DNA of 7,023 nucleotides from Candidatus Zixiibacteriota bacterium (GCA_014729565.1 WJJR01000258.1:1-7023), one strand, 5' to 3'. Positions 1 through 6,920 are shown, counted from the first letter of the stretch. The notes: a model not told the origin generated them from the letters alone. Numbers and translations are program-made.

Positions 1-1169
1 ACACGATTGGCATCCTTGTCGGGGCTTCTCTGGTCGCGGTCATTCCGCCGCTGGCATTCGGCTTCGATTGGTCGGCGATGTTCTACAAAGCGCTGACACT
101 GCTTGTCGTGGCGTCACCGTGCGCCTTGATCATTTCCACTCCCGCTGCGGTGTTGTCCGCCATTGGACGCGCGGCGCGTCGCGGTGTGCTGTTCAAGAGT
201 GGCGCGTCGTTGATCGACCTGGGCAATATCCGCGCCATGGCATTCGACAAAACCGGTACACTTACGCAGGGTCGGGCGCAGTTGACCGATGTCGTGCCAC
301 TAAACGGCGCCGGTGAACACGATCTGCTCGCAATGGCCGCTGCGGTGGAAACCGGATCCACGCACCCGTTTGCCGAAGCGATTATCAATGCCGCACGCGA
401 GCGTTCGATCGACTACGAGCCCGCCGTCGATGCGGTCACTCATGCCGGACGCGGCGCGGCCGGGGTGTTGCCCGATAGACGCCGCGTTGTCGTGGGGAAT
501 CGCAGCATGCTCAAGCGCGAGAATATCGCAATCGATGAACTCGCGGAAGAAACGATGCAGGGGTTTGAATCGCAGGGTAAAACCGCAGTCTTAGTCGGAG
601 TCGACCGCGTATTGGGCGTCCTCGCGATCACCGATCCGCCCCGCGCCGCGGCGGTCGATGCGGTGGCTGCCATTCATCACCACGGCGTGAAATCGGTGTC
701 GATGCTGACCGGCGATCACGAACGCGTGGCACACGCCATGGCCGAGCAGTTGGGAATCGACACCGTGAAAGCAGAGTTGCTGCCGGATCAAAAGGCCGAT
801 GCCGTCGATGACCTCATGCGCACACACAAATCGGTCGCCACGGTCGGTGACGGCATCAACGATGCTCCGGCACTGGCCTCATCAACGGTCGGAATCGCGA
901 TGGGTGGAGCCGGCACCGACGTTGTCCTGGAAACGGCGGATGTGGTGTTGATGGCGGACGACTTGTCGCGTTTACCGTTCGCACTGCAATTGGCCAAACG
1001 CACCAATCGCATCATCAAACAGAATCTGACCTTTGCGCTGACCGTCATCGCCCTGCTGTTGATCGGCACATTCCTCGGCAAGATCCGGCTCCCGGTCGGA
1101 GTTGTCGGTCACGAAGGTTCGACGTTACTGGTTGTATTGAACAGTCTGCGGTTGTTGTGGCAGAAATGA
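1..1169 (+). CDS. P1B-4-type heavy-metal-transporting P-type ATPase, C-terminal part (partial at left edge)
   Basis: This is the C-terminal 388 residues of an inner-membrane ATP-driven metal efflux pump; the first full codon is at base 3 and the N-terminal half, with its actuator domain, lies outside the window. Visible in order are a hydrophobic segment, a membrane helix with the SPC metal-binding motif (Ser at partial residue 38), the phosphorylation motif DKTGTLT (Asp82), the nucleotide-binding His-Pro motif (bases 363-368), the hinge motif GDGINDAP (from residue 282), and a final membrane region with HEGST (His370). SPC together with HEGST is the signature of the P1B-4 subgroup (CoaT, CtpD, PfeT-like), which exports Co2+, Fe2+ or Zn2+. 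CadA and CopA families would carry CPC instead. The exact metal cannot be decided from sequence. The gene converges on purA and shares no obvious function with its neighbours. The stop is TGA at 1167-1169. Confidence 0.93.
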   Translation, partial: TIGILVGASLVAVIPPLAFGFDWSAMFYKALTLLVVASPCALIISTPAAVLSAIGRAARRGVLFKSGASLIDLGNIRAMAFDKTGTLTQGRAQLTDVVPLNGAGEHDLLAMAAAVETGSTHPFAEAIINAARERSIDYEPAVDAVTHAGRGAAGVLPDRRRVVVGNRSMLKRENIAIDELAEETMQGFESQGKTAVLVGVDRVLGVLAITDPPRAAAVDAVAAIHHHGVKSVSMLTGDHERVAHAMAEQLGIDTVKAELLPDQKADAVDDLMRTHKSVATVGDGINDAPALASSTVGIAMGGAGTDVVLETADVVLMADDLSRLPFALQLAKRTNRIIKQNLTFALTVIALLLIGTFLGKIRLPVGVVGHEGSTLLVVLNSLRLLWQK

Positions 1170-1213
1170 GATGGAGCACCGCGCCCCAGCTCGGTGGTGA
1201 CAGCAAGGGGTGC

Positions 1214-1258
1214 CCCACCCTAATCGGGTCCGGCTCTTTGGGACCCGATTAGGGCGGG
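1214..1258. terminator. Symmetric hairpin between convergent genes, probable bidirectional terminator
   Basis: A perfect 14-base inverted repeat (left arm 1218-1231, right arm 1241-1254) encloses a 9-base loop. Past one A/C mismatch (1217 and 1255), three more base pairs extend the stem (1214-1216 with 1256-1258). It sits between the ends of the ATPase gene (+) and purA (-), where a terminator serving both strands is expected. Neither side has a clear T tract, so intrinsic termination is not certain; it may act as an RNA 3'-end protecting stem or be a copy of a dispersed palindromic repeat. Confidence 0.6.
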
Positions 1259-1281
1259 TTAACCTATCACGAATTGCTGCA

Positions 1282-2580
1282 TTACACCACCACCCCTGCA
1301 CCCTGACCCACCATAATCGTTTCCTCGCGGCCGGGGCCGGTGGAGACGATGAGCAGTTTGACACCAAGAGTGTCGCTCATAAAGGTGAGATATGCGCGGG
1401 CGTTCTCGGGGAGATCATCGTATTCGGTGACTCCGACGGTCGATGATTTCCAGCCGGGGAGGGTGCGGTAAATCGGTTCGACGTCGTCGAGCCGCGCCAA
1501 ATCCATCGGCGGGTCATCCATCTCCTGTCCATCAAGATGGTACCTGACACAAATCGGAATCTCGTCGAGTTCATCGAGCACGTCGAGTTTGGTCACCGCA
1601 ATATGCGTGATGCCGTTGACCCGGACCGCATACCGCAGGGCAACCAGATCGAGCCAGCCACAGCGACGCGGTCGTCCGGTGGTGGTGCCGAATTCATTAC
1701 CGTGCTCGCGCAGATGATCACCAAACGTATCGGTATCCTCGGTCGGGAACGGACCGTTGCCGACACGTGTCGTGTACGCCTTTACGATGCCGACCACTTC
1801 ATCGATCGAACGTGGCGGTACGCCAAGACCGGTGAAGACACCACCCGCCGTCGTATTGGATGACGTAACAAACGGGTACGTACCGAAATCGATATCGAGC
1901 AGCATCCCCTGGGCGCCTTCGAATAGAATGCGCTTGTTGGATTGCATTGCCTGCCGCATGATCAACGACGCATCGACGAGCATGGGAACAACGCGATCAC
2001 GGTATTGCATCAACTCATCGAATGTCGAATCAACGGTACATCCCAGTGTCGAGAGCTGTCCGTGGCTGAGACTGTCCCAGTAACCGATGACATATTCGAG
2101 TCGATGACGCAATCGGTCCGGATCGAGTAAGTCGGCCGCACGTACTCCGCGTCGCGCGGTCTTGTCGGCGTACGCCGGTCCGATACCGCGCATGGTGGTG
2201 CCGATCTTTTCGCCGTTCTGGAGATTCTCGCTGTGTGCTTCCAGCAGTTTGTGATGCGGCAGGACCAAATGCGCCGCCGCGGCCATATGAAGCCGTCCCG
2301 ACGTGTCGATTCCGCCCGCCTCGATCTGAGTGATCTCATCGAACAGCCGCGGCAGATCGACCACGACGCCATTACCGAGCAAGCATTGGGTTTGGGCGCC
2401 GAGAATTCCGGTCGGGACGAGGTGCATGGCAAACACCTGACCATCGACTTTCACCGTATGCCCGGCATTGGCGCCCCCCGAAAAGCGCACCACCCAGTCG
2501 GCGTCACGTCTCAGGATGTCGACGATCTTGCCTTTGCCCTCATCGCCCCACTGCGTTCCCACAACCAGTCGATTGGCCAT
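1282..2580 (-). CDS. purA: Adenylosuccinate synthetase
   Basis: Cytoplasmic enzyme that joins IMP and aspartate using GTP to make adenylosuccinate, the first committed step from IMP to AMP. The 432-residue product has the usual family length. The N-terminus carries the P-loop-like motif GDEGKGK (residues 12-18, with catalytic Asp13) and NAGH (38-41, with catalytic His41). Further family blocks are GIGPAY, EGAQG followed by LDIDFGTYPFVTSSN, and GTTTGRPRRCGWLD, which contributes IMP and GTP contacts. The frame stays open to 2640, but the ATG at 2578-2580 is chosen because it gives the canonical N-terminus (MANRLVVGTQWG) and has an AGGGAG ribosome-binding site 9 bases upstream. That site lies inside the last codons of engB, whose stop is two bases before this start, so translational coupling is likely. 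The protein ends in a short Gly/Val-rich tail. Confidence 0.97.
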   Translation of the reverse strand: MANRLVVGTQWGDEGKGKIVDILRRDADWVVRFSGGANAGHTVKVDGQVFAMHLVPTGILGAQTQCLLGNGVVVDLPRLFDEITQIEAGGIDTSGRLHMAAAAHLVLPHHKLLEAHSENLQNGEKIGTTMRGIGPAYADKTARRGVRAADLLDPDRLRHRLEYVIGYWDSLSHGQLSTLGCTVDSTFDELMQYRDRVVPMLVDASLIMRQAMQSNKRILFEGAQGMLLDIDFGTYPFVTSSNTTAGGVFTGLGVPPRSIDEVVGIVKAYTTRVGNGPFPTEDTDTFGDHLREHGNEFGTTTGRPRRCGWLDLVALRYAVRVNGITHIAVTKLDVLDELDEIPICVRYHLDGQEMDDPPMDLARLDDVEPIYRTLPGWKSSTVGVTEYDDLPENARAYLTFMSDTLGVKLLIVSTGPGREETIMVGQGAGVVV

Positions 2581-2582
2581 CG

Positions 2583-3194
2583 TTATGATCTCCCTGCCCG
2601 AGCGGTCTGTTCCCGCCGTACGGTGTTGACCCAGCGCCACAGGTCATTACGCCCCACTCCGGTGACGGCGGAAAACGGTGTCGGCTTGGGTCCGTCGGCA
2701 CCAATCAGCTTTGTCCATTTACTCAATGCACGAGCACGTTCATTACCGGATAATTTGTCTACTTTAGTCAGTACCAGAAGCCACGGACGACCCCATCGGT
2801 GCAGCCAGTCGATCCATTCCGCTTCGATCTCGGTCGGTTCACGGCGAATGTCGAACAGCGAGATCATCGCCGAGGGACGATCCTCCAGCATGAGGTAATC
2901 ATCCATCAACGCCGCCCAGTCTTTACGCATCGTTTTCGATACCTGAGCATACCCGTAACCGGGGAGATCAACGAAGTAGAATGGTTTGCCGCTTCCCATG
3001 TTGACTTCGAAGTAGTTCAAACACCGTGTCTTGCCCGGTGTGCGTGATGTCTTCGCCAGTTTCTTCTGGCCGGTCAGGCTGTTGAGCAGCGACGACTTGC
3101 CCACATTCGACTTTCCGGCGACAGCAATCTCCAGCAGCCGATCCCTGGGCAGATCGCTGACCTTATAAACGCTTTTGACGTATCTCGCCTCCAT
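2583..3194 (-). CDS. engB: Ribosome biogenesis GTPase EngB (YihA/YsxC)
   Basis: Small TrmE-Era-EngA-EngB-Septin family GTPase, required in many bacteria for late assembly of the 50S ribosomal subunit. The 203 residues are close to the family norm. G motifs appear in order: G1 GKSNVGKSS (27-35), a G2 region with TSRTPGKT, G3 DLPGYGYA (from 76), G4 TKVD (143-146) and G5 SAVTG (175-179). The family's switch-distal block is present as FDIRREPTE, close to the usual D-R-H-x-PT pattern. The ATG at 3192-3194 is preferred because it matches the length of the YsxC N-terminus; a GTG at 3201-3203 would add three residues. Neither has a strong Shine-Dalgarno sequence. The gene lies 80 bases after clpX and stops two bases before purA, consistent with one operon. 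Confidence 0.95.
   Translation of the reverse strand: MEARYVKSVYKVSDLPRDRLLEIAVAGKSNVGKSSLLNSLTGQKKLAKTSRTPGKTRCLNYFEVNMGSGKPFYFVDLPGYGYAQVSKTMRKDWAALMDDYLMLEDRPSAMISLFDIRREPTEIEAEWIDWLHRWGRPWLLVLTKVDKLSGNERARALSKWTKLIGADGPKPTPFSAVTGVGRNDLWRWVNTVRREQTARAGRS
2590..2595 (-). promoter_or_regulatory. Ribosome-binding site of purA, inside the end of engB
   Basis: The minus strand reads AGGGAG here, 9 bases before the purA ATG. It decides the purA start in favour of 2580 over the longer open frame, and it is embedded in the final codons of engB, which fits coupled translation of the two genes. Confidence 0.75.
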
Positions 3195-3274
3195 GACAGA
3201 CACAATCCGTCATCGGCGCGTGAGTGGATGTACGGGTGCCTGAGTGAATAGGTCTCTGGCACCGTGTGCATGCA

Positions 3275-4579
3275 TCATGCGCTCTTCTTTTTCGATTCAG
3301 CAAATGCCAACTGCGGTTTGGCTGTTTGGCGAATCACATCGCCGGTGATGGTAACCTTCTTGAGATTTTCCAGCGATGGAATTTCGAACATCACGTCGAG
3401 CAACGCCCGTTCCATGATCGACCGCAAACCCCGTGCACCGGTTTTGCGCGACACGGTTCGCGCCACCACTTCTTCCAACGCATCGTGACGAATGTCCAAC
3501 TCGACACCTTCCATCTCGAACAGCGTCTTGTACTGCGATACCAACGCGTTGCGCGGTTCGGTGAGAATGCGCAACAGCGCCGGCTCATTGAGTTCATCGA
3601 GAGCGGCCGCCACCGGAAGACGTCCGATCAATTCCGGAATCAATCCGTAATTGAGCAAATCCTCCGGCTCGACATGCGCAATCACATCGGCGGTCGACAT
3701 CTTGCCGAGATCGACCGGATTGCTGTGAAAGCCCATGTTGCGTTTGCCGATGCGGCGGTTGATGATCTGCTCAAGCCCGTGGAAGGCGCCGCCGCAAATG
3801 AACAGGATGTTTGAGGTGTCGATCTTGACGAAGGCCTGTTCCGGGTGTTTGCGTCCGCCCTTCGGCGGGACATTGGCAACCGTTCCTTCGAGGATCTTCA
3901 GCAGTCCCTGCTGCACACCTTCGCCGGAGACATCGCGGGTAATCGATGGATTTGCTTCTTTACGGGCAATCTTGTCGATCTCATCGATGTAGACAATCCC
4001 GCGCTCGGCGCGTCTCGGATTAAAATCGGCGGCCTGCAGCAGACGGACCAGGATGTTCTCAACATCCTCACCGACATATCCCGCTTCGGTCAGAACAGTG
4101 GCGTCGGCGATGCAAAACGGTACTGCCAACTTATGCGCCAACGTGCGGGCCAGCAGCGTTTTGCCGGTTCCGGTCGGGCCGATGAGGACGATGTTGGATT
4201 TTTCCAGCTCGACCTGTTTCTGCCATTCGGGATAGAAGACACGCTTGTAGTGATTGTACACCGCTACCGAGACAATCCGCTTGGCCTGATCTTGTCCGAC
4301 GATGTAGGTGTCGAGGTAGCTTTTGATGTCCTCAGGATTCGGCAGCGAGTCGCGGTCCGGCTCTTCGTCGGGGACATCGGCCGTCTCGCTTTCTGTCAGC
4401 AGGCCGTAGCACGTCCGTACACACTCATCGCAGATCAGCGCGTGGAATCCGGAGAAAATCTTGCGGACCCGCGTTGGGTCCTTGCCACAAAATGAGCAAC
4501 GGCCCTTCCAGAACGATTCCTTGCCGTCGGGCGGACGGTCATTCGGTCCCTGCGGCGGGCCTGGCGGTTGATCGGTCAT
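3275..4579 (-). CDS. clpX: ATP-dependent Clp protease ATP-binding subunit ClpX
   Basis: Hexameric AAA+ unfoldase that recognises tagged or specific substrates, unfolds them and threads them into ClpP. At 434 residues it has the normal length. The N-terminal zinc-binding domain has four cysteines (28, 31, 50, 53), preceded by a Pro-rich stretch of about 20 residues. The AAA+ core shows Walker A GPTGTGKT (134-141), pore loop GYVG (167-170), Walker B IVYIDEID (195-202), the RKH pore loop (243-245), an arginine finger in ELIGRLP (Arg320) and sensor 2 in KTGARGLRS (Arg383). The ClpP-docking loop, IGF in most ClpX proteins, reads MGF (282-284) here. The ATG at 4577-4579 is preceded by AAGGA about 10 bases upstream. 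The gene follows clpP, with a terminator-like hairpin in between. The C-terminus is short and Lys-rich. Confidence 0.98.
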   Translation of the reverse strand: MTDQPPGPPQGPNDRPPDGKESFWKGRCSFCGKDPTRVRKIFSGFHALICDECVRTCYGLLTESETADVPDEEPDRDSLPNPEDIKSYLDTYIVGQDQAKRIVSVAVYNHYKRVFYPEWQKQVELEKSNIVLIGPTGTGKTLLARTLAHKLAVPFCIADATVLTEAGYVGEDVENILVRLLQAADFNPRRAERGIVYIDEIDKIARKEANPSITRDVSGEGVQQGLLKILEGTVANVPPKGGRKHPEQAFVKIDTSNILFICGGAFHGLEQIINRRIGKRNMGFHSNPVDLGKMSTADVIAHVEPEDLLNYGLIPELIGRLPVAAALDELNEPALLRILTEPRNALVSQYKTLFEMEGVELDIRHDALEEVVARTVSRKTGARGLRSIMERALLDVMFEIPSLENLKKVTITGDVIRQTAKPQLAFAESKKKSA

Positions 4580-4620
4580 AACAGTCTATCCTTATGTGGC
4601 CGTGATGGTTCAGGTCCGGC

Positions 4621-4656
4621 CAAACGAAAGGCCGCGCGGGCAACCCGCGTCGGCCT
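4621..4656 (-). terminator. Rho-independent terminator or attenuator between clpP and clpX
   Basis: The two arms 4629-4640 and 4644-4656 form a 12-pair GC-rich stem with a 3-base loop and one unpaired base (4650). On the minus strand the stem starts 24 bases after the clpP stop and is followed by TTTCGTTTG, a short T-rich run. This is the form of an intrinsic terminator for clpP transcripts. A smaller alternative hairpin (4618-4621 with 4630-4633) uses part of the same stem and would exclude it. clpX may therefore depend on read-through or on its own promoter; I found no convincing promoter in the gap. Confidence 0.7.
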
Positions 4657-4680
4657 CTCTCTGGTGCAGATCAAAGTATA

Positions 4681-5283
4681 CTAAGACTTGTCCTTGTCAG
4701 TCACCTTCTTTTCGTAGACGGTGTCAATCAGGCCATAATCTTTGGCTTCCACAGCCGACATGAAGTAATTGCGGTCGGTGTCCTTGTCCACTTGCTCGTA
4801 GGGCTGACTGGTGTGTTTCACCAGGATCTCCGTAAGCTGTTTCTTCATTTTCAGCAGCTCTTTGGCGTGGATTTCGATATCCGAGACCTGCCCCTGCACA
4901 CCGCCCCAGGGCTGGTGGATCATCACCCGCGCATTCGACAGCGCCGCGCGTTTGCCCTTTTCGCCGGCGGTCAACAGCAACGCCCCCATCGAGGCGGCCA
5001 TGCCCACACAGGTGGTGGCCACGTCGGGCTTCACAAACTGCATCGTATCGTAGATCGCCAGCCCGGCCGACACCACACCGCCCGGCGAATTGATGTACAT
5101 AAATATGTCTTTCTCGGGATCTTCCGCTTCGAGGAAGAGCAACTGCGCCACCACGAGGTTGGCGATGTTGTCGTCGATCGGCGTCCCGATAAACACGATC
5201 CGATCCTTAAGCAGGCGCGAGTAAATGTCATAGGCGCGTTCGCCGCGACCGGTTTGCTCGACGACCATCGGGATTAATGTCAT
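4681..5283 (-). CDS. clpP: ATP-dependent Clp protease proteolytic subunit ClpP, with Asn at the catalytic Asp position
   Basis: Serine protease that forms two stacked heptameric rings and degrades polypeptides delivered by ClpX or another Clp ATPase. The 200 residues match the family. Residues 65-75 carry the INSPGG oxyanion region, GMAASMGA holds the nucleophile Ser98, and MIHQPWGG holds His123. The third triad position, in the block DTDRNYFMSA, is Asn172 (codon AAT at 4768-4770), where most ClpP proteins have Asp. Listeria monocytogenes ClpP1 is a known case of the same change. The numbering aligns with Bacillus ClpP without gaps, so the propeptide is very short. The ATG at 5281-5283 has AAGGAG 10 bases upstream (5294-5299). 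The gene lies between tig and clpX, the standard partnership. The remaining structure looks intact, so I take it as a functional gene with altered catalytic geometry. Confidence 0.97.
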   Translation of the reverse strand: MTLIPMVVEQTGRGERAYDIYSRLLKDRIVFIGTPIDDNIANLVVAQLLFLEAEDPEKDIFMYINSPGGVVSAGLAIYDTMQFVKPDVATTCVGMAASMGALLLTAGEKGKRAALSNARVMIHQPWGGVQGQVSDIEIHAKELLKMKKQLTEILVKHTSQPYEQVDKDTDRNYFMSAVEAKDYGLIDTVYEKKVTDKDKS

Positions 5284-5302
5284 GGGATTCTGTCTCCTTG
5301 TT

Positions 5303-5330
5303 GGCCCGGTGAATCGCCCACCGGGGAGCC
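5303..5330 (-). other. Hairpin in the clpP leader
   Basis: A perfect 7-base inverted repeat (5305-5311 with 5319-5325, loop of 7) can be extended by two G-C pairs across a short bulge. On the transcribed minus strand it ends a few bases before the AAGGAG ribosome-binding site of clpP. There is no T tract after it, so it is not a typical terminator. It might influence translation or RNA stability in the 146-base gap between tig and clpP, in which I see no gene and no clear promoter. Confidence 0.35.
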
Positions 5331-5429
5331 CTGAGATGCCTTGGTCCTACTGTCCATTCATCGGCGTGGCAGCCGTGGCATTCACTCCATCGGGTGTTTA
5401 CGGGAATGATGGGGGGCGCCGTTGCGGTC

Positions 5430-6707
5430 TCAGGAGGCTTTTCCTCCCGACGGTGTCACAATCTGGGGATTGAGCACACGCGGGACATTGGTGACATCTG
5501 CCTGTGAGACAATGAAATCGTACACACGGTTTTCCAGCAACGACTCATGAATTTTCTGTTCGGAAGGCCGGTCCTCGGCGTCGTCCGGCCACGTCTTCAG
5601 GATCTCCTTGACCTCCTCATCGGTCACCTTGAGATCTTCCTGCTTGGCGATTTCGAAGAGCGCGAAATCCCAGCGGAACTGCTCGATCGCCGCCGGTTCA
5701 AACTGCTGACGCACCGCTTCCCGATCCAGCTCGGGATTGGCCTCTTTGATCTTCTCGTGGACGCTGTTGATGTAATCGTCCAGCAGCCCCTGCGGCACCT
5801 CGAACTGGTTGTTCTCGACCACCTGCTGGCGGATCTGCTCGGCGACATGTTTGTTCGATGACTGGTCGGCACGGCGCTCGAGGTTGGCGCGAACAGCCTC
5901 GCGCACCTTGTCAATCGAATCGAAGTTGCCCAGCGACTTGGCGAACTCGTCGTTGGCCTCCGGCAGGTCCTTCTGTGCGACTTCTTTCAGCCAGACACGA
6001 AAACGCACAGTCTTGCCGGCCAGTTCCGGATCGGATTCGGTAGCGGGATAATTGATCTCGACCTCTTTGCCCTCACCGATGTTCATTCCCGGAATGGCAG
6101 CGAGGAACTCGGGACGCGTCTTGCCTTCTCTGAGTTCGAACTTTACATCATCGAACTTGTCGTCGGCGTTTGGCTGCTTGCTGTCATAGGTCTTCTGCAG
6201 GTTGCAGGTGACAACGTCGTTGAGCATCGCCGACCGCTCGACCGGATTCAACGAGGCGCCCTGCTCCCGGAGTTCGTCGAGCGCCATCTCGACATCTTTG
6301 TCGGTGACCTCGTAGATCCGCTTCTCAAGCTTCAGGCCCTTGTATCCGGTTATCTCGATCTGAGGACGAATCTCGATTTCGACTTCGAACTCCATGTCGG
6401 TGCCCGGCTCGAATTTCACTTTCGAGAGCTGGGGCTGGCTGACCGGGATGATGTCGAGCTGCTTGAGAGCGGCGTCATACACACGCGGGAGAAGGTATTC
6501 CATCGCATCCTGGTGGATTTCGGTCCGGAACCGTTCCCGAATCACCGAATCCGGGGCCTTGCCCTTGCGGAATCCGGGTATCTCCACCTGCCCCTTGTAC
6601 TTATTGGCGGCATTGGCGAGGGCCTTGTCGACCTCGCTCGCCGGGGCGGTCACCACCAGCGTCCGTTTCCAACCCTCTTCATTCGTAATTTTTACCTGAA
6701 CGTCCAT
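5430..6707 (-). CDS. tig: Trigger factor, ribosome-associated chaperone
   Basis: Cytoplasmic chaperone that docks at the ribosomal exit tunnel and shields nascent chains. The 425 residues have the usual length and three-domain plan: N-terminal ribosome-binding domain (about 1-115) with the docking signature GFRKGKAP (45-52), an inserted FKBP-like domain (about 160-245), and a helical C-terminal chaperone domain (about 246-410). The FKBP-like part keeps the family's closing blocks (ELAGKTVRFRVWLKEV, then LPEANDEFA), but where active PPIase domains have the IPGFE block this protein reads RPEFLAAIPGM, and the usual DG-x-x-F-x-GG stretch is not recognisable. Prolyl isomerase activity is therefore doubtful, while chaperone function should not need it. 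The ATG at 6705-6707 has GGGAG only 4 bases upstream. It is the first of the minus-strand cluster tig-clpP-clpX-engB-purA. The C-terminus ends in a short tail after VLNPQIV. Confidence 0.97.
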   Translation of the reverse strand: MDVQVKITNEEGWKRTLVVTAPASEVDKALANAANKYKGQVEIPGFRKGKAPDSVIRERFRTEIHQDAMEYLLPRVYDAALKQLDIIPVSQPQLSKVKFEPGTDMEFEVEIEIRPQIEITGYKGLKLEKRIYEVTDKDVEMALDELREQGASLNPVERSAMLNDVVTCNLQKTYDSKQPNADDKFDDVKFELREGKTRPEFLAAIPGMNIGEGKEVEINYPATESDPELAGKTVRFRVWLKEVAQKDLPEANDEFAKSLGNFDSIDKVREAVRANLERRADQSSNKHVAEQIRQQVVENNQFEVPQGLLDDYINSVHEKIKEANPELDREAVRQQFEPAAIEQFRWDFALFEIAKQEDLKVTDEEVKEILKTWPDDAEDRPSEQKIHESLLENRVYDFIVSQADVTNVPRVLNPQIVTPSGGKAS

Positions 6708-6875
6708 AACGCTCCCACTTGTGTGTATGCCAATCCCTCAGAACGGCCCAAGATAGGCGAGAGGCATCCCGAATCCCAGAGGTTTTCGGCGTGATTGGGT
6801 GGGGTCTGATTGAGTGGATGGTTGCTGGCTGGGTGTCAGGGTCACCCGATGCCACAGTAGCGTATTAACCATTCA

Positions 6876-6920
6876 AAGGCGACGACGCCTTACCCTGATG
6901 GCCAGAATCCGCCATCAGGG
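6876..6920 (-). terminator. Two tandem hairpins, possible terminator of the right-edge gene
   Basis: A perfect 10-base inverted repeat (6893-6902 with 6911-6920, loop of 8) lies 22 bases past the stop of the partial minus-strand gene. Directly after it on that strand is a second stem of 6 pairs (6876-6881 with 6886-6891) with a four-base loop, followed by TGAATGGTT. Position fits termination before tig, but the T-rich run is weak. The rest of the 6708-6942 gap is the tig leader, with no gene and no promoter I can defend. Confidence 0.45.

Noticed and set aside
2581..2640. A 20-residue N-terminal extension of purA
   Set aside because: It overlaps the engB coding end and precedes the conserved adenylosuccinate synthetase N-terminus; the internal ATG has a good ribosome-binding site.
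2233..2898. A 221-codon open frame on the plus strand opposite purA and engB
   Set aside because: It lies fully antisense to two well-recognised genes, its translation is rich in Arg, His and Ser without recognisable motifs, and long antisense frames are common in GC-rich coding DNA.
3235..3280. Small inverted repeats after clpX (GGTGCC with GGCACC, and GCATG with CATGC)
   Set aside because: The stems are 5-6 pairs, one with a 17-base loop, and there is no T tract; too weak to call a terminator between clpX and engB.
3845..4495. A 216-codon open frame on the plus strand opposite clpX
   Set aside because: Antisense shadow of clpX; no motif, no ribosome-binding site and no independent support.
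4673..4680. TATACT on the minus strand after the clpP stop, resembling a -10 box for clpX
   Set aside because: The region 17-18 bases upstream has only a poor -35 match, and a transcript starting there would run straight into the terminator-like stem.
6722..6758. Possible sigma-70-type promoter for tig (TTGGGC and CATACA on the minus strand)
   Set aside because: Each box matches only about half of its consensus, so it is not distinguishable from background.
6792..6821. Two imperfect 15-base direct repeats in the tig leader, and a shared 10-mer TGAGTGGATG also found at 3221-3230
   Set aside because: Only two degenerate copies plus one distant 10-base match; this is within what chance gives in a G/T-rich spacer, and no regulator site is recognised.
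6797..6841. Run of G-rich motifs as a possible G-quadruplex
   Set aside because: Four G runs exist, but the middle gap is about 26 bases, too long for a canonical quadruplex.
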